From Prochlorococcus sp. AG-388-E21 (GTDB lineage: Bacteria; Cyanobacteriota; Cyanobacteriia; PCC-6307; Cyanobiaceae): a stretch of DNA of 64,000 nucleotides. A program made the position numbers and the translations under genes. Shown one piece after another: positions 45,892 to 54,523 of the stretch (position 1 is its first letter; every line of letters starts with the position of its first letter). The stretch lies in the NCBI GenBank assembly GCA_003279855.1, contig QCGO01000004.1, positions 1 to 64,000 of the forward strand, given 5' to 3'. The notes under the pieces are model-generated. The model did not search any database. It was not told the DNA's origin and worked only from the letters and a program-made list of their open reading frames with translations.

Positions 45892-48120
45892 ATGGCAACA
45901 AAATTTCCAGCATTTAACCAGGGTCTAGCTCAGGACCCAACAACCCGCCGAATATGGTACGGCATAGCTACCGCTCATGATTTTGAGAGTCATGATGGGA
46001 TGACCGAAGAAAAACTTTATCAGAAGTTATTTTCTACACATTTCGGACATTTAGCAATAATTGCCCTTTGGGTAGCCGGTAATCTTTTTCATATTGCTTG
46101 GCAAGGTAATTTTGAGCAATTTGTACTTGATCCTACTCATGTTCGTCCAATAGCTCATGCTATTTGGGATCCTCATTTTGGATCAGGTATTACGGAAGCA
46201 ATGACACAGGCAGGAGCTAGTGGACCTGTAAATATAGCTTATTCAGGCTTGTACCATTGGTGGTACACAATTGGAATGAGAACCAATGAGCAACTGTTCC
46301 AGGCCTCAATCTTTATGAGTATTTTGGCTTGTTGGACTTTATTTGCAGGATGGTTACATTTACAGCCAAAATTCAGACCATCACTTGCATGGTTTAAAAA
46401 TAATGAATCTAGATTAAATCATCATCTTGCTGTTTTATTTGGATTTAGTAGTATTGCCTGGACAGGACATTTAGTTCACGTTGCAATTCCTGAGTCTAGA
46501 GGTATTCATGTAGGTTGGGATAATTGGTTGACAGTTCTGCCTCACCCCGCAGGTTTAGCTCCTTTCTTTACACTTAACTGGGGAGCATATGCTCAGAACC
46601 CAGATACATTAGAGCAAGTATTTGGGACAACAGAGGGTGCTGGTACAGCGATATTTACTTTTTTAGGGGGACTACATCCTCAAAGTGAAGCATTATGGTT
46701 AACTGACATAGCTCATCATCATATTGCAATAGGTACTGTATTTATAATTGCCGGACATATGTATAGAAATACATTCGGTATTGGACATAGTTTAAAAGAA
46801 ATTACAGAAGCACATAATACAAGACATCCACTTGATCCTCATAAAGGAAGTTTTGGAATTAATCATGATGGTATTTATGAAACTGTTACTAATTCACTAC
46901 ACTTTCAACTAGGTTTAGCGTTGGCGGCTCTTGGTGTAGCCACTTCATTAGTAGCACAACATATGGGAGCTCTTCCTTCGTATGCTTTCATTGCGAGAGA
47001 TTATACGACACAGTCAGCTTTATATACCCATCATCAGTACATAGCCATGTTTTTAATGGTTGGTGCTTTTGCTCATGGAGCAATATTCTTTGTTAGAGAT
47101 TACGATCCTGAACTTAATAAAGATAATGTATTGGCTCGAGTATTAGGTACAAAAGAAGCGCTTATCAGTCATTTAAGCTGGGTGACTATGATCCTAGGTT
47201 TTCATACATTAGGCATATATGTCCATAACGATGTTGTCGTAGCTTTTGGAAATCCTGAAAAACAAATTTTGATCGAACCTGTATTTGCTCAGTTTGTTCA
47301 GGCTGCTCAAGGAAAGATGATGTATGGATTTAACGCACTGCTTTCGGATCCTAGTAGTGCAGCTAGTGTTGCCGCCAACTCTTTGCCAGGAAATCATTAC
47401 TGGATGGATTTAATTAATAGACAAGATGCATTAAGTGCTTTTTTACCAATTGGACCAGCCGATTTCTTAGTTCATCATGCTATAGCTCTTGGACTTCATA
47501 CAACTGCACTTATCCTTATTAAAGGAGCTTTAGATGCTAGAGGAACAAAATTAATTCCTGATAAAAAAGATTTGGGTTATGCATTTCCTTGTGATGGACC
47601 TGGTCGTGGGGGTACATGCGATAGCTCATCATGGGATGCTATGTATCTTGCAATGTTCTGGGCTTTGAACTTAATAGCATGGGTAACTTTCTACTGGCAT
47701 TGGAAACATTTAGCCATATGGCAAGGTAATGTAGCTCAATTTAACGAGTCTGGGACTTATTTAATGGGTTGGTTTAGGGATTATCTATGGTTAAACTCTG
47801 CTCAGCTAATTAATGGGTACAATCCTTTCGGTGTGAATTCACTTTCTGTCTGGGCTTGGATGTTCTTGTTCGGCCACCTAGTATGGGCTACTGGATTCAT
47901 GTTCTTGATTTCATGGCGTGGTTACTGGCAAGAATTAATTGAGACTTTAGTTTGGGCACACCAGCGTACCCCAATTGCTAACCTTGTAGGCTGGAGAGAT
48001 AAGCCGGTTGCACTTTCAATTGTTCAAGCAAGACTAGTTGGATTAGCCCATTTCACAATTGGAAACATCCTTACTTTCGGAGCATTTGTAATAGCATCTA
48101 CTTCAGGTAAGTTTGGATAA
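45892..48120 (+). CDS. psaB: Photosystem I P700 apoprotein A2
   Basis: Second core subunit, 742 residues, 11 helices. The FX ligand segment [20 protein letters not shown] is present. [20 protein letters not shown] is the standard start. [20 protein letters not shown] and the C-terminal [20 protein letters not shown] are conserved. Cotranscribed with psaA; a clear terminator follows. Confidence 0.99.
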   Translation: MATKFPAFNQGLAQDPTTRRIWYGIATAHDFESHDGMTEEKLYQKLFSTHFGHLAIIALWVAGNLFHIAWQGNFEQFVLDPTHVRPIAHAIWDPHFGSGITEAMTQAGASGPVNIAYSGLYHWWYTIGMRTNEQLFQASIFMSILACWTLFAGWLHLQPKFRPSLAWFKNNESRLNHHLAVLFGFSSIAWTGHLVHVAIPESRGIHVGWDNWLTVLPHPAGLAPFFTLNWGAYAQNPDTLEQVFGTTEGAGTAIFTFLGGLHPQSEALWLTDIAHHHIAIGTVFIIAGHMYRNTFGIGHSLKEITEAHNTRHPLDPHKGSFGINHDGIYETVTNSLHFQLGLALAALGVATSLVAQHMGALPSYAFIARDYTTQSALYTHHQYIAMFLMVGAFAHGAIFFVRDYDPELNKDNVLARVLGTKEALISHLSWVTMILGFHTLGIYVHNDVVVAFGNPEKQILIEPVFAQFVQAAQGKMMYGFNALLSDPSSAASVAANSLPGNHYWMDLINRQDALSAFLPIGPADFLVHHAIALGLHTTALILIKGALDARGTKLIPDKKDLGYAFPCDGPGRGGTCDSSSWDAMYLAMFWALNLIAWVTFYWHWKHLAIWQGNVAQFNESGTYLMGWFRDYLWLNSAQLINGYNPFGVNSLSVWAWMFLFGHLVWATGFMFLISWRGYWQELIETLVWAHQRTPIANLVGWRDKPVALSIVQARLVGLAHFTIGNILTFGAFVIASTSGKFG

Positions 48121-48138
48121 ATTTTTATCAAATAATTT

Positions 48139-48167
48139 AAATCACCACATTTGTGGTGATTTTTTTT
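48139..48167 (+). terminator. Rho-independent terminator after psaB
   Basis: AAATCACCAC and GTGGTGATTT form a perfect 10-bp stem around ATTT, followed by a run of T's. It lies 18 bp after the psaB stop and ends the psaAB transcript. Confidence 0.93.
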
Positions 48168-48225
48168 GTTTATTTTTATTGTTCTAGTTTAAGTTAAAAT
48201 TATAAGATTATTAATCGTCAATCAA

Positions 48226-49188
48226 ATGACCAATATTACTCAGTTGATTTCTATTATTATTCCTGTTTTTAATGAAGGTGAGAGTATTGGTTACTTATTA
48301 GATGAAGTTTTGAATGTCATGCAAAATAATAAATTAAATTGTGAGTTAATAGTAGTTAATGACGGCTCGAATGATAATACTTCAACAGTATTGGATGAAT
48401 TAACTAAAAAAATTAAGGAATTATCAGTTATTTCACTTCGAAAAAATTACGGACAAACTGCCGCAATGGCTGCAGGGTTTGATAATTCTAAGGGAGCAAT
48501 TGTTATTACATTAGATGGTGACTTACAAAATGATCCTAATGATATTCCAAAATTAATTTCACATATAAATGAAGGTTATGATTTAATTTGTGGATGGAGA
48601 TATGAACGAAAAGATAAATTAATTAGTAGGCGCATACCATCAAAAATGGCTAATAAATTGATAGCTAATATTACTGGCCTTAAGTTGCATGATTATGGAT
48701 GTTCATTAAAGGCTTTTAAAAAAGAGATTGTAGATGACATTAAACTATATGGAGAACTTCATAGGTTTTTACCAGTTTTAGCGAATATAGAGGGTGCTAA
48801 AATTAAGGAAATCAAAGTTAATCATCGAAGTCGCAAATACGGTTCTAGTAAATATGGGATTGACAGAACTTTTAGGGTTTTAATGGATTTATTTACTGTT
48901 TGGTTTATGACTAAATTTTTAACAAGACCTATGTATGCATTTGGTTTCTTTGGGATTGTGAGTATTTTAATAAGTTTTGGAATGACATCTTACTTATTTA
49001 TTATCAAACTTCTAGGAAATGATATTGGCAATCGGCCGATGTTAATGTTTGCTTTGTTATTGGGAATTGCTGGAGTTCAATTATTTAGTTTTGGATTATT
49101 GGGTGAACTATTAATTAGAACTTATCACGAGAGTCAAAATAGGCCAATTTATAGGATTAGAAAAATTCAAAGTACTTCTAATGACTAA
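48226..49188 (+). CDS. Family 2 glycosyltransferase, polyprenyl-phosphate type
   Basis: A 320-residue GT2 enzyme. SIIIPVFNEGESIGYLL opens the Rossmann fold, LDGDLQNDPNDIPKLI contains the DxD-type metal site, and HRSRKYGSSKYG the acceptor loop. Two C-terminal hydrophobic helices (FGFFGIVSILISFGMTSYLF and MLMFALLLGIAGVQLFSFG) anchor it in the membrane. Relatives transfer sugars to dolichyl or undecaprenyl phosphate (DPM1, ArnC, GtrB). The acceptor is unknown. Confidence 0.92.
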   Translation: MTNITQLISIIIPVFNEGESIGYLLDEVLNVMQNNKLNCELIVVNDGSNDNTSTVLDELTKKIKELSVISLRKNYGQTAAMAAGFDNSKGAIVITLDGDLQNDPNDIPKLISHINEGYDLICGWRYERKDKLISRRIPSKMANKLIANITGLKLHDYGCSLKAFKKEIVDDIKLYGELHRFLPVLANIEGAKIKEIKVNHRSRKYGSSKYGIDRTFRVLMDLFTVWFMTKFLTRPMYAFGFFGIVSILISFGMTSYLFIIKLLGNDIGNRPMLMFALLLGIAGVQLFSFGLLGELLIRTYHESQNRPIYRIRKIQSTSND

Positions 49189-49192
49189 ATCT

Positions 49193-49582
49193 TTACTTAA
49201 ACTTTCTAATAAGTTCAGCAGAACGTTCAACTATCTGTAGATTCATATCTTTTAAACCACGTTTGAGTATTGGTAATGTAGATTTATCTGCTAATTCTTC
49301 TGCAATCTTTAAAGATTGTAATTTATCTGCTGTACTCCCTTTTGATAGTTTTAACATTTTTTCTCTAAGAGTTCTTTTATAAAACTCTGAGTACTTATTA
49401 GAGCAATTTTGATAATGATTATGTTTTGTTAATGAAGGCTTAATTATATGATTTTTATTATGTATTTCTTGTCTTAGATATAATTTCTTTTTATTCAAAG
49501 CATTGGATATATATTTTCTCTTGAAAATTACTATAAAAATTAGTATTAAAATAATGAGAACTATTGCGAGAAAATTCAGCAT
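49193..49582 (-). CDS. Membrane-anchored HEAT-like protein
   Basis: 129 residues. An N-terminal helix LNFLAIVLIILILIFIVIF anchors it. The C-terminal 60 residues (KLQSLKIAEELADKSTLPIL and KRGLKDMNLQIVERSAELIR) look like a single HEAT-repeat pair. The middle is polar and basic. It is convergent with the glycosyltransferase and divergent from psaI. Function unknown. Confidence 0.65.
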   Translation of the reverse strand: MLNFLAIVLIILILIFIVIFKRKYISNALNKKKLYLRQEIHNKNHIIKPSLTKHNHYQNCSNKYSEFYKRTLREKMLKLSKGSTADKLQSLKIAEELADKSTLPILKRGLKDMNLQIVERSAELIRKFK

Positions 49583-49674
49583 ATAAAAAGTTAATAATTT
49601 TTATATCATCCAGTAATAAAATTAACACTATTTCTCCTTTAAATATTAGAGTGTTTCAAGAAGTTTAAAGAATT

Positions 49675-49788
49675 ATGCCATCTGATTTAGCAAATCTCCT
49701 TCCTCCGATCTTTGTTCCATTAATTGGGATAGCTATGCCTGCAGTATTTATCGTACTGATAGGAAGATTAATTACTGCAACTGATTAA
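49675..49788 (+). CDS. psaI: Photosystem I subunit VIII
   Basis: 37 residues, missed by the ORF track. Sequence opens MPSDLANLLPPIFVPLIGIA, with one membrane helix (PLIGIAMPAVFIVLIGRLI). PsaI stabilises PsaL in the trimer interface. It lies 27 bp upstream of psaL, as in other cyanobacteria. Confidence 0.95.
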   Translation: MPSDLANLLPPIFVPLIGIAMPAVFIVLIGRLITATD

Positions 49789-49815
49789 ATTAACTCAAAA
49801 TAACTATCAAAAAAA

Positions 49816-50415
49816 ATGAGCGACTTTCAAAAATCATTCTCAGAATCAACAAATTCTATTAAATTTGATGATAAATATATAGATAACTCTGTCCAGCCTG
49901 ATGACATTGGTGTGGCAAACCAATGGGCTGTTAAGACTGTTTCTGATCCATGTGTTGGAAATTTAGCCACGCCAGTCAATAGTGGTTATTTCACAAAAGC
50001 TTTTATTAATAACTTACCTTTTTATAGGGAAGGGATTTCTCCAAACTTTAGAGGTTTAGAGACAGGCGCAGCATTTGGTTATCTGCTATATGGACCATTT
50101 ACAATGACAGGTCCACTAAGAAATTCTGAGTTTGCAATAACTGCAGGACTTCTGGCAGCTATTGGAGCGGTTCACATAATGACAGCACTTTTAGTTCTTT
50201 ATAATGCACCAGGAAAGGCACCTAATGTTCAGCCTCCAGATGCTACCGTATATAATCCTCCCGCAGACTTGTTTACTAGAACAGGTTGGGCTGATTTTAC
50301 AAGTGGATTTTGGTTAGGTGGTTGCGGTGGAGCCGTATTTGCATGGCTTCTTGTGGGTACTCTTCATTTAGATACCATAATGCCAATTATTAAAAATATT
50401 TGGACTGCAGGTTAA
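49816..50415 (+). CDS. psaL: Photosystem I reaction centre subunit XI
   Basis: 199 residues with three hydrophobic helices; needed for PSI trimer formation. [20 protein letters not shown] and [20 protein letters not shown] are conserved, with [20 protein letters not shown] next. It has an N-terminal extension of about 35 polar residues. It is cotranscribed with psaI. Confidence 0.98.
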   Translation: MSDFQKSFSESTNSIKFDDKYIDNSVQPDDIGVANQWAVKTVSDPCVGNLATPVNSGYFTKAFINNLPFYREGISPNFRGLETGAAFGYLLYGPFTMTGPLRNSEFAITAGLLAAIGAVHIMTALLVLYNAPGKAPNVQPPDATVYNPPADLFTRTGWADFTSGFWLGGCGGAVFAWLLVGTLHLDTIMPIIKNIWTAG

Positions 50416-50456
50416 CTTCAGATCCAAAAAATTAAAAATAAAAATTCTATAAAAAA

Positions 50457-51212
50457 TTATCTAATAGCTTTATTCCATCTGTATGATCTAGTAATCCTTC
50501 CTGCTGAAATAAGTTTTGATTGATAATGTAGAGAAATTTGATCATTAGTTACTTTTAAGGTGTCTATTCCTATGCCATTTCTTCCGTAATCTTTACCTGA
50601 ACTATGGTAATAAAATCCCTCTCCTTTATAAATACCAACATGATCACATTTATTTTTGTTTCCAAAAAATAAAATATCTCCTTTTTTAAGTGATTTATTG
50701 GTTTCTTTGAAATTGAAAAGATGCCTACAAAAACTTTTAATTTGATAAGAATCTCTTGGTATATAAATTCCATGATTTAAAAAAGCCGTTTGAATTAAGC
50801 CAGAACAGTCAAAATTAGGACCCAAAGTACCACCCCAAAGATATATATTTTTTACCTTAGATCGATCTTGGATCCAATTAAGAATCAATGGAATTTTTGC
50901 TTGTATTAACTTTTGATCAGATTCAACAAAACTATTTTTAATATCAAATCTCTCAATAAATAATTTATCTAAATCAATCCAGCATATATAACCATCTTCA
51001 TAAAATTGAACTAATATCCTCGATAATTTATTTTTACTTTGATAAAGACTTGGATAAATAAGTCTAAAAATTCTATTTCTGACTATTTCCGTCACTAAAT
51101 TATTTTCAGTTTCATTTTGATATCCAGAAATATTAATTTTTACTTTCCACCAAATAGTGTTTGAAAAATTAGTTTGCTTAAATAGTGAGATAGGGTCTAT
51201 ATATTCTTTCAT
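50457..51212 (-). CDS. NlpC/P60-family cell-wall hydrolase
   Basis: 251 residues. The catalytic Cys is in LGPNFDCSGLIQTAF and the His in NKCDHVGIYKGEGFYYHSSG. The N-terminal half (about 110 residues) resembles the SH3-like portion of cyanobacterial NlpC/P60 proteins; no signal peptide is obvious. It probably cuts peptide cross-links (D-Glu to diaminopimelate). Start codon lies 3 bp from the divergent serine hydrolase start. Confidence 0.88.
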   Translation of the reverse strand: MKEYIDPISLFKQTNFSNTIWWKVKINISGYQNETENNLVTEIVRNRIFRLIYPSLYQSKNKLSRILVQFYEDGYICWIDLDKLFIERFDIKNSFVESDQKLIQAKIPLILNWIQDRSKVKNIYLWGGTLGPNFDCSGLIQTAFLNHGIYIPRDSYQIKSFCRHLFNFKETNKSLKKGDILFFGNKNKCDHVGIYKGEGFYYHSSGKDYGRNGIGIDTLKVTNDQISLHYQSKLISAGRITRSYRWNKAIR

Positions 51213-51215
51213 AAA

Positions 51216-52115
51216 ATGTCTTTTTATTATTTACAAGAAGAAATGGGTTTAGCCTTAAATGATATCTTAGAGAGAGTTTGCTCTAACAATATAGAAAATT
51301 TAAGGAATGATATCGCAATAACTTGGATTAATTATAAAAGTGAAAGTAATCATATAAATAAAGGCTGTGGATTTGGAATCAATAATAGAAAACTCATTTA
51401 TCCTGCAAGCATCGTAAAGCTAATTTATGGCCTTGCTGCATACTCATGGATTGATACAAAAAAAATATTATTAACCCAAGAAATAAGTGATGCAGTCAAT
51501 AAAATGCTTTTTTACTCAAGTAATGATGCAACAAGCTTTTTAATCGATATTATCACTGGGACTACAAGCGGTCCATGTATAGAAGGTGATCCTTGGGAGA
51601 ATTGGAAATATCAAAGATCAATAATCAATGATTGGTTAAAAGAGCTTAATTGGAATGAATTAAATGAAATAAATTGCTGCCAAAAAACTTGGGATGATGG
51701 ACCATTTGGTCGAGAAAAAGAATTTTACGGAACTGAAAACAGCAATAGAAATATGATGACAACTGATGCTACTGCTAGGATTCTGGAGGAAATAATGATA
51801 AAGCTTGATTATCAAAAAGATAATTTAAATCTAAGAAGTTTTTTAAAAAGAAATTTAAATAAGGATGTTCTTAATAATGATCCTCTTAATCAAGTAGATG
51901 GTTTTTTAGGAGAGGGATTACCGGAGAATATTAATTTATGGAGTAAAGCTGGTCTCATGTCTCAAGCTAGACATGATGCTGCCTGGTGGGTTAATAACGA
52001 ATCAGTACAGACTTTATTAGTTGTTTTTGGTAATGGAGAAAAATACTTCAAAAATGAGACCTTATTTCCCGAAATAGCCAAGGCTGTGTACAAATATAAT
52101 AATAATTTTGTTTGA
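51216..52115 (+). CDS. Class A beta-lactamase-like serine hydrolase
   Basis: 299 residues. The SxxK nucleophile motif is IYPASIVKLIYGLA and the SxN motif is MLFYSSNDATSFLID. The third KTG-type motif is replaced by SKAGLMSQARHDAAWWV. No signal peptide is clear from ATG 51216; ATG 51243 is an alternative start. It may trim or sense peptidoglycan rather than confer resistance. Head-to-head with an NlpC/P60 hydrolase. Confidence 0.85.
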   Translation: MSFYYLQEEMGLALNDILERVCSNNIENLRNDIAITWINYKSESNHINKGCGFGINNRKLIYPASIVKLIYGLAAYSWIDTKKILLTQEISDAVNKMLFYSSNDATSFLIDIITGTTSGPCIEGDPWENWKYQRSIINDWLKELNWNELNEINCCQKTWDDGPFGREKEFYGTENSNRNMMTTDATARILEEIMIKLDYQKDNLNLRSFLKRNLNKDVLNNDPLNQVDGFLGEGLPENINLWSKAGLMSQARHDAAWWVNNESVQTLLVVFGNGEKYFKNETLFPEIAKAVYKYNNNFV

Positions 52116-52117
52116 TA

Positions 52118-52348
52118 TTAATTTAAATCATCTAAGAAATCTCTATCTAATTTATTTGTATAGGCTTCATAAGGTAACATCATAACCTCATCAAAATCGA
52201 AGTGATTAAGAATCCATTCCTTATATTCAGCTATTAAGCTATTTCTATCTTTATTATCTAATTCATGAATGCGTAATGCAGTATCTTTAAGGTTTTCTTT
52301 AATCAGGTTTTCAAGTTCTTTTTTATTCATGTTAGCTAGCTTCTCCAT
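52118..52348 (-). CDS. Small acidic partner of the resolvase-like protein
   Basis: 76 residues, highly charged and probably helical (NKKELENLIKENLKDTALRI). It ends in an acidic tail (LDRDFLDDLN). Its start overlaps the end of the resolvase-like gene by 17 bp, or begins 2 bp after it if read from Met7 (MNKKE). The overlap suggests coupled expression and a related function. I do not recognise the family. Confidence 0.6.
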   Translation of the reverse strand: MEKLANMNKKELENLIKENLKDTALRIHELDNKDRNSLIAEYKEWILNHFDFDEVMMLPYEAYTNKLDRDFLDDLN

Positions 52349-53054
52349 CTAAAATTATTCTTCTAATTGTTGATAAGGCAATCCCAGTTTGAGTTCTGAT
52401 TGATCTATATGAGCAACCCTCATTACGTAATCTCATCACTAATGATTCTTTTAAAGGACTAATTTTCGGTCTGCCACCTAAATTATTTCCATTTAATCTT
52501 CTTTGCAAAATAAGTTCTTTTTTCCTTTCGCCCAAAGACTCATTATCTAAATTATCTAACTCATATAAAATATTAAAGACTGACAAAGATATCTCTGATG
52601 AATATTCGGGAGACAAAAAACCAGATAAAGTTCTTAACTTAACATCATTATTCAAGAGTTTATGGATTGTCTTTATACATTCAGTCCTATTAGAAAATGC
52701 CCGATCTAGTTTTGTAACGACTAACTCATCTCCTTTTGATAAATAATTTAGAGCTTTTCTAAATTCGGGTTTTATTTCTTCATCTAAATTTATGATTTCA
52801 GAAAATATTAAGCTGCAACCCTCATTTTTTAGGCAATTTATTTGTTCTTTTAAGTAATCAAATTCACTATCTATAGCTCTTGCATATCCAATAGATTTAC
52901 ATTTTTTATTTTTTTCAGATAAAAGAAAACGTTTTCTTTTAAATTTGAAGGTCAAGGTTTTAATACATATATTTTTAACTGTATCAAATACTATTGAAAA
53001 AAACACTTTATAGAACATCAAATTGTAATAATATAATGAAATATTACTAATCAA
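52332..53054 (-). CDS. Resolvase-like protein with degenerate serine-recombinase catalytic site
   Basis: 240 residues. Residues from about 54 match serine recombinases: IGYARAIDSEFDYLKEQINC at the N-terminal end of the catalytic domain, and ELVVTKLDRAFSNRTECIKT corresponding to the KLDR region. Active enzymes read YARVS; here the Ser position is Ile/Asp, and the second Arg of the KLDR-x2-R motif is displaced. The C-terminal HTH (GGRPKISPLKESLVMRLRNE, then RSIRTQTGIALSTIRRII) is intact. The first 50 residues look unlike the family, so the start may be internal. Probably a DNA-binding protein without recombinase activity. Confidence 0.7.
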   Translation of the reverse strand: MISNISLYYYNLMFYKVFFSIVFDTVKNICIKTLTFKFKRKRFLLSEKNKKCKSIGYARAIDSEFDYLKEQINCLKNEGCSLIFSEIINLDEEIKPEFRKALNYLSKGDELVVTKLDRAFSNRTECIKTIHKLLNNDVKLRTLSGFLSPEYSSEISLSVFNILYELDNLDNESLGERKKELILQRRLNGNNLGGRPKISPLKESLVMRLRNEGCSYRSIRTQTGIALSTIRRIILDGEAS

Positions 53055-53317
53055 CGAACATATTATATCGTTTTAAAACTATATTAAAAATAACGTTCTA
53101 TATATTGTCCTGGTTTATGTTATTAGAACATTTTTGTTTACTGTATAATTAGTTTTTGTGGAAAAATGTTTAAAAATTGCCAAATTTTATCTAAAAGTAA
53201 GATTTAAATTAATTCGAGCGTTAATTAGAAATTTAATTTCTTTAGTGAATTAAATAAAAATAGTAAAGTTAAATTATTTTGATTAAAATTAGAAATGATT
53301 GGGTTGAATAAATTAAT
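53055..53317. promoter_or_regulatory. AT-rich divergent region between resolvase-like gene and lipA
   Basis: 263 bp, nearly all A/T. Several half-sites of type GAACAT or AACGTTC occur: GAACATATT (53056), AACGTTCTAT (53091) and AGAACATTTTTGTTT (53123). These spaced elements could be an operator for the resolvase-like protein. TATAAT is at 53142-53147, a good -10 for lipA. There is no ORF. Confidence 0.4.
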
Positions 53318-54211
53318 TTGACAAATACTTCTGAAAATACAGTTATGAAGCCTGACTGGTTAAGAGTAAAAGCACCTCAAGTTGAGCGAATAGGTAATAC
53401 TGCAAATTTATTGAGTGATTTAAAATTAAATACTGTATGTCAAGAAGCAAGCTGTCCTAATATTGGCGAATGTTTTGCTAGCGGGACTGCAACTTTTTTA
53501 ATTATGGGCCCAGGTTGTACTAGAGCATGTCCATATTGTGATATTGATTTTGATAGATCCAAGAGAGATTTAGATCCAACAGAATCTGATCGTTTAGCAG
53601 AGGCTGTTTTTAGATTGAAACTTAAACATGTTGTGATTACCTCTGTTAATAGAGATGATCTAGATGATGGTGGAGCTTCGCAGTTTTATAAATGTGTTTC
53701 GGAAGTTAGAAAAAAATCCCCTGAAACAACTATTGAATTATTAATTCCAGATTTATGTGGTAACTGGGCAGCACTTGAAAAGATTTTAGATTCTAGACCA
53801 AATGTTTTAAATCATAATATTGAAACCGTCTCAACTTTGTATAAGAAAGTAAGGCCACAAGGAAACTATCAAAGAACTTTAGAGTTACTAAAAAGAACAA
53901 GAGAATATCTCCCAAGTGTCTATACTAAATCTGGATTTATGTTGGGATTAGGAGAAAAGGATGATGAAGTTCTTACTCTTCTTATGGATTTAAGAAAAAA
54001 TGATGTAGATATAGTTACTATTGGTCAATATTTATCTCCAGGTCCAAAACATCTTCAGGTACAAAGATTTGTTACCCCTTCGAAATTTAATTATTTTAAA
54101 TTATTTGGAGAAAATGAATTAGGGTTTATGCAAATTGTCAGTTCTCCTTTAACTCGTAGTAGTTATCATGCTGAAGAGATTCAGAAACTCATGAAAAAGT
54201 TTCCAAGATAA
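53318..54211 (+). CDS. lipA: Lipoyl synthase
   Basis: Radical-SAM enzyme inserting two sulfurs into octanoyl groups. 297 residues from TTG. The auxiliary cluster motif is [13 protein letters not shown] and the radical-SAM motif is [10 protein letters not shown]. The tail RSSYHAEEI contains the conserved C-terminal Ser ligand RSSYHA. Normal length. Confidence 0.98.
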   Translation: MTNTSENTVMKPDWLRVKAPQVERIGNTANLLSDLKLNTVCQEASCPNIGECFASGTATFLIMGPGCTRACPYCDIDFDRSKRDLDPTESDRLAEAVFRLKLKHVVITSVNRDDLDDGGASQFYKCVSEVRKKSPETTIELLIPDLCGNWAALEKILDSRPNVLNHNIETVSTLYKKVRPQGNYQRTLELLKRTREYLPSVYTKSGFMLGLGEKDDEVLTLLMDLRKNDVDIVTIGQYLSPGPKHLQVQRFVTPSKFNYFKLFGENELGFMQIVSSPLTRSSYHAEEIQKLMKKFPR

Positions 54212-54220
54212 TTAAATTAT

Positions 54221-54514
54221 CTATTGATTAATATTAATCCATTCATTTAATTTCCATTCGACAATATTATTTTTTATCATTGGATCTTTTTTTATAATTT
54301 CTAAGGCTTCTTTATACGTTCCAATTTCAAGAATTAGTAACCCACCAGATCCTGATTGTTTGAATTCATCGACTAGAAACCCACTTTTGATATTTATTCC
54401 TTTTCCCTTTAAATTTTCTACCCATCGAATATGTTCATTGATTATTCTCTTCCTTATCTCTTTTTGAATTAAGTATTCTTTTTTTATGAGTTCAGTCTTA
54501 ATAAAAATAGGCAT
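54221..54514 (-). CDS. YciI-family protein
   Basis: 97 residues with the YciI ferredoxin-like fold: an H-x-R-W-type motif is in NEHIRWVENLKGKGINIKSG, where the conserved His sits in the first helix, and GGLLILEIGTYKEALEIIKK and DPMIKNNIVEWKLNEW form the rest. Convergent with lipA and 9 bp downstream of gltB. Function unknown. Confidence 0.85.
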   Translation of the reverse strand: MPIFIKTELIKKEYLIQKEIRKRIINEHIRWVENLKGKGINIKSGFLVDEFKQSGSGGLLILEIGTYKEALEIIKKDPMIKNNIVEWKLNEWININQ

Positions 54515-54523
54515 TCATTTACT

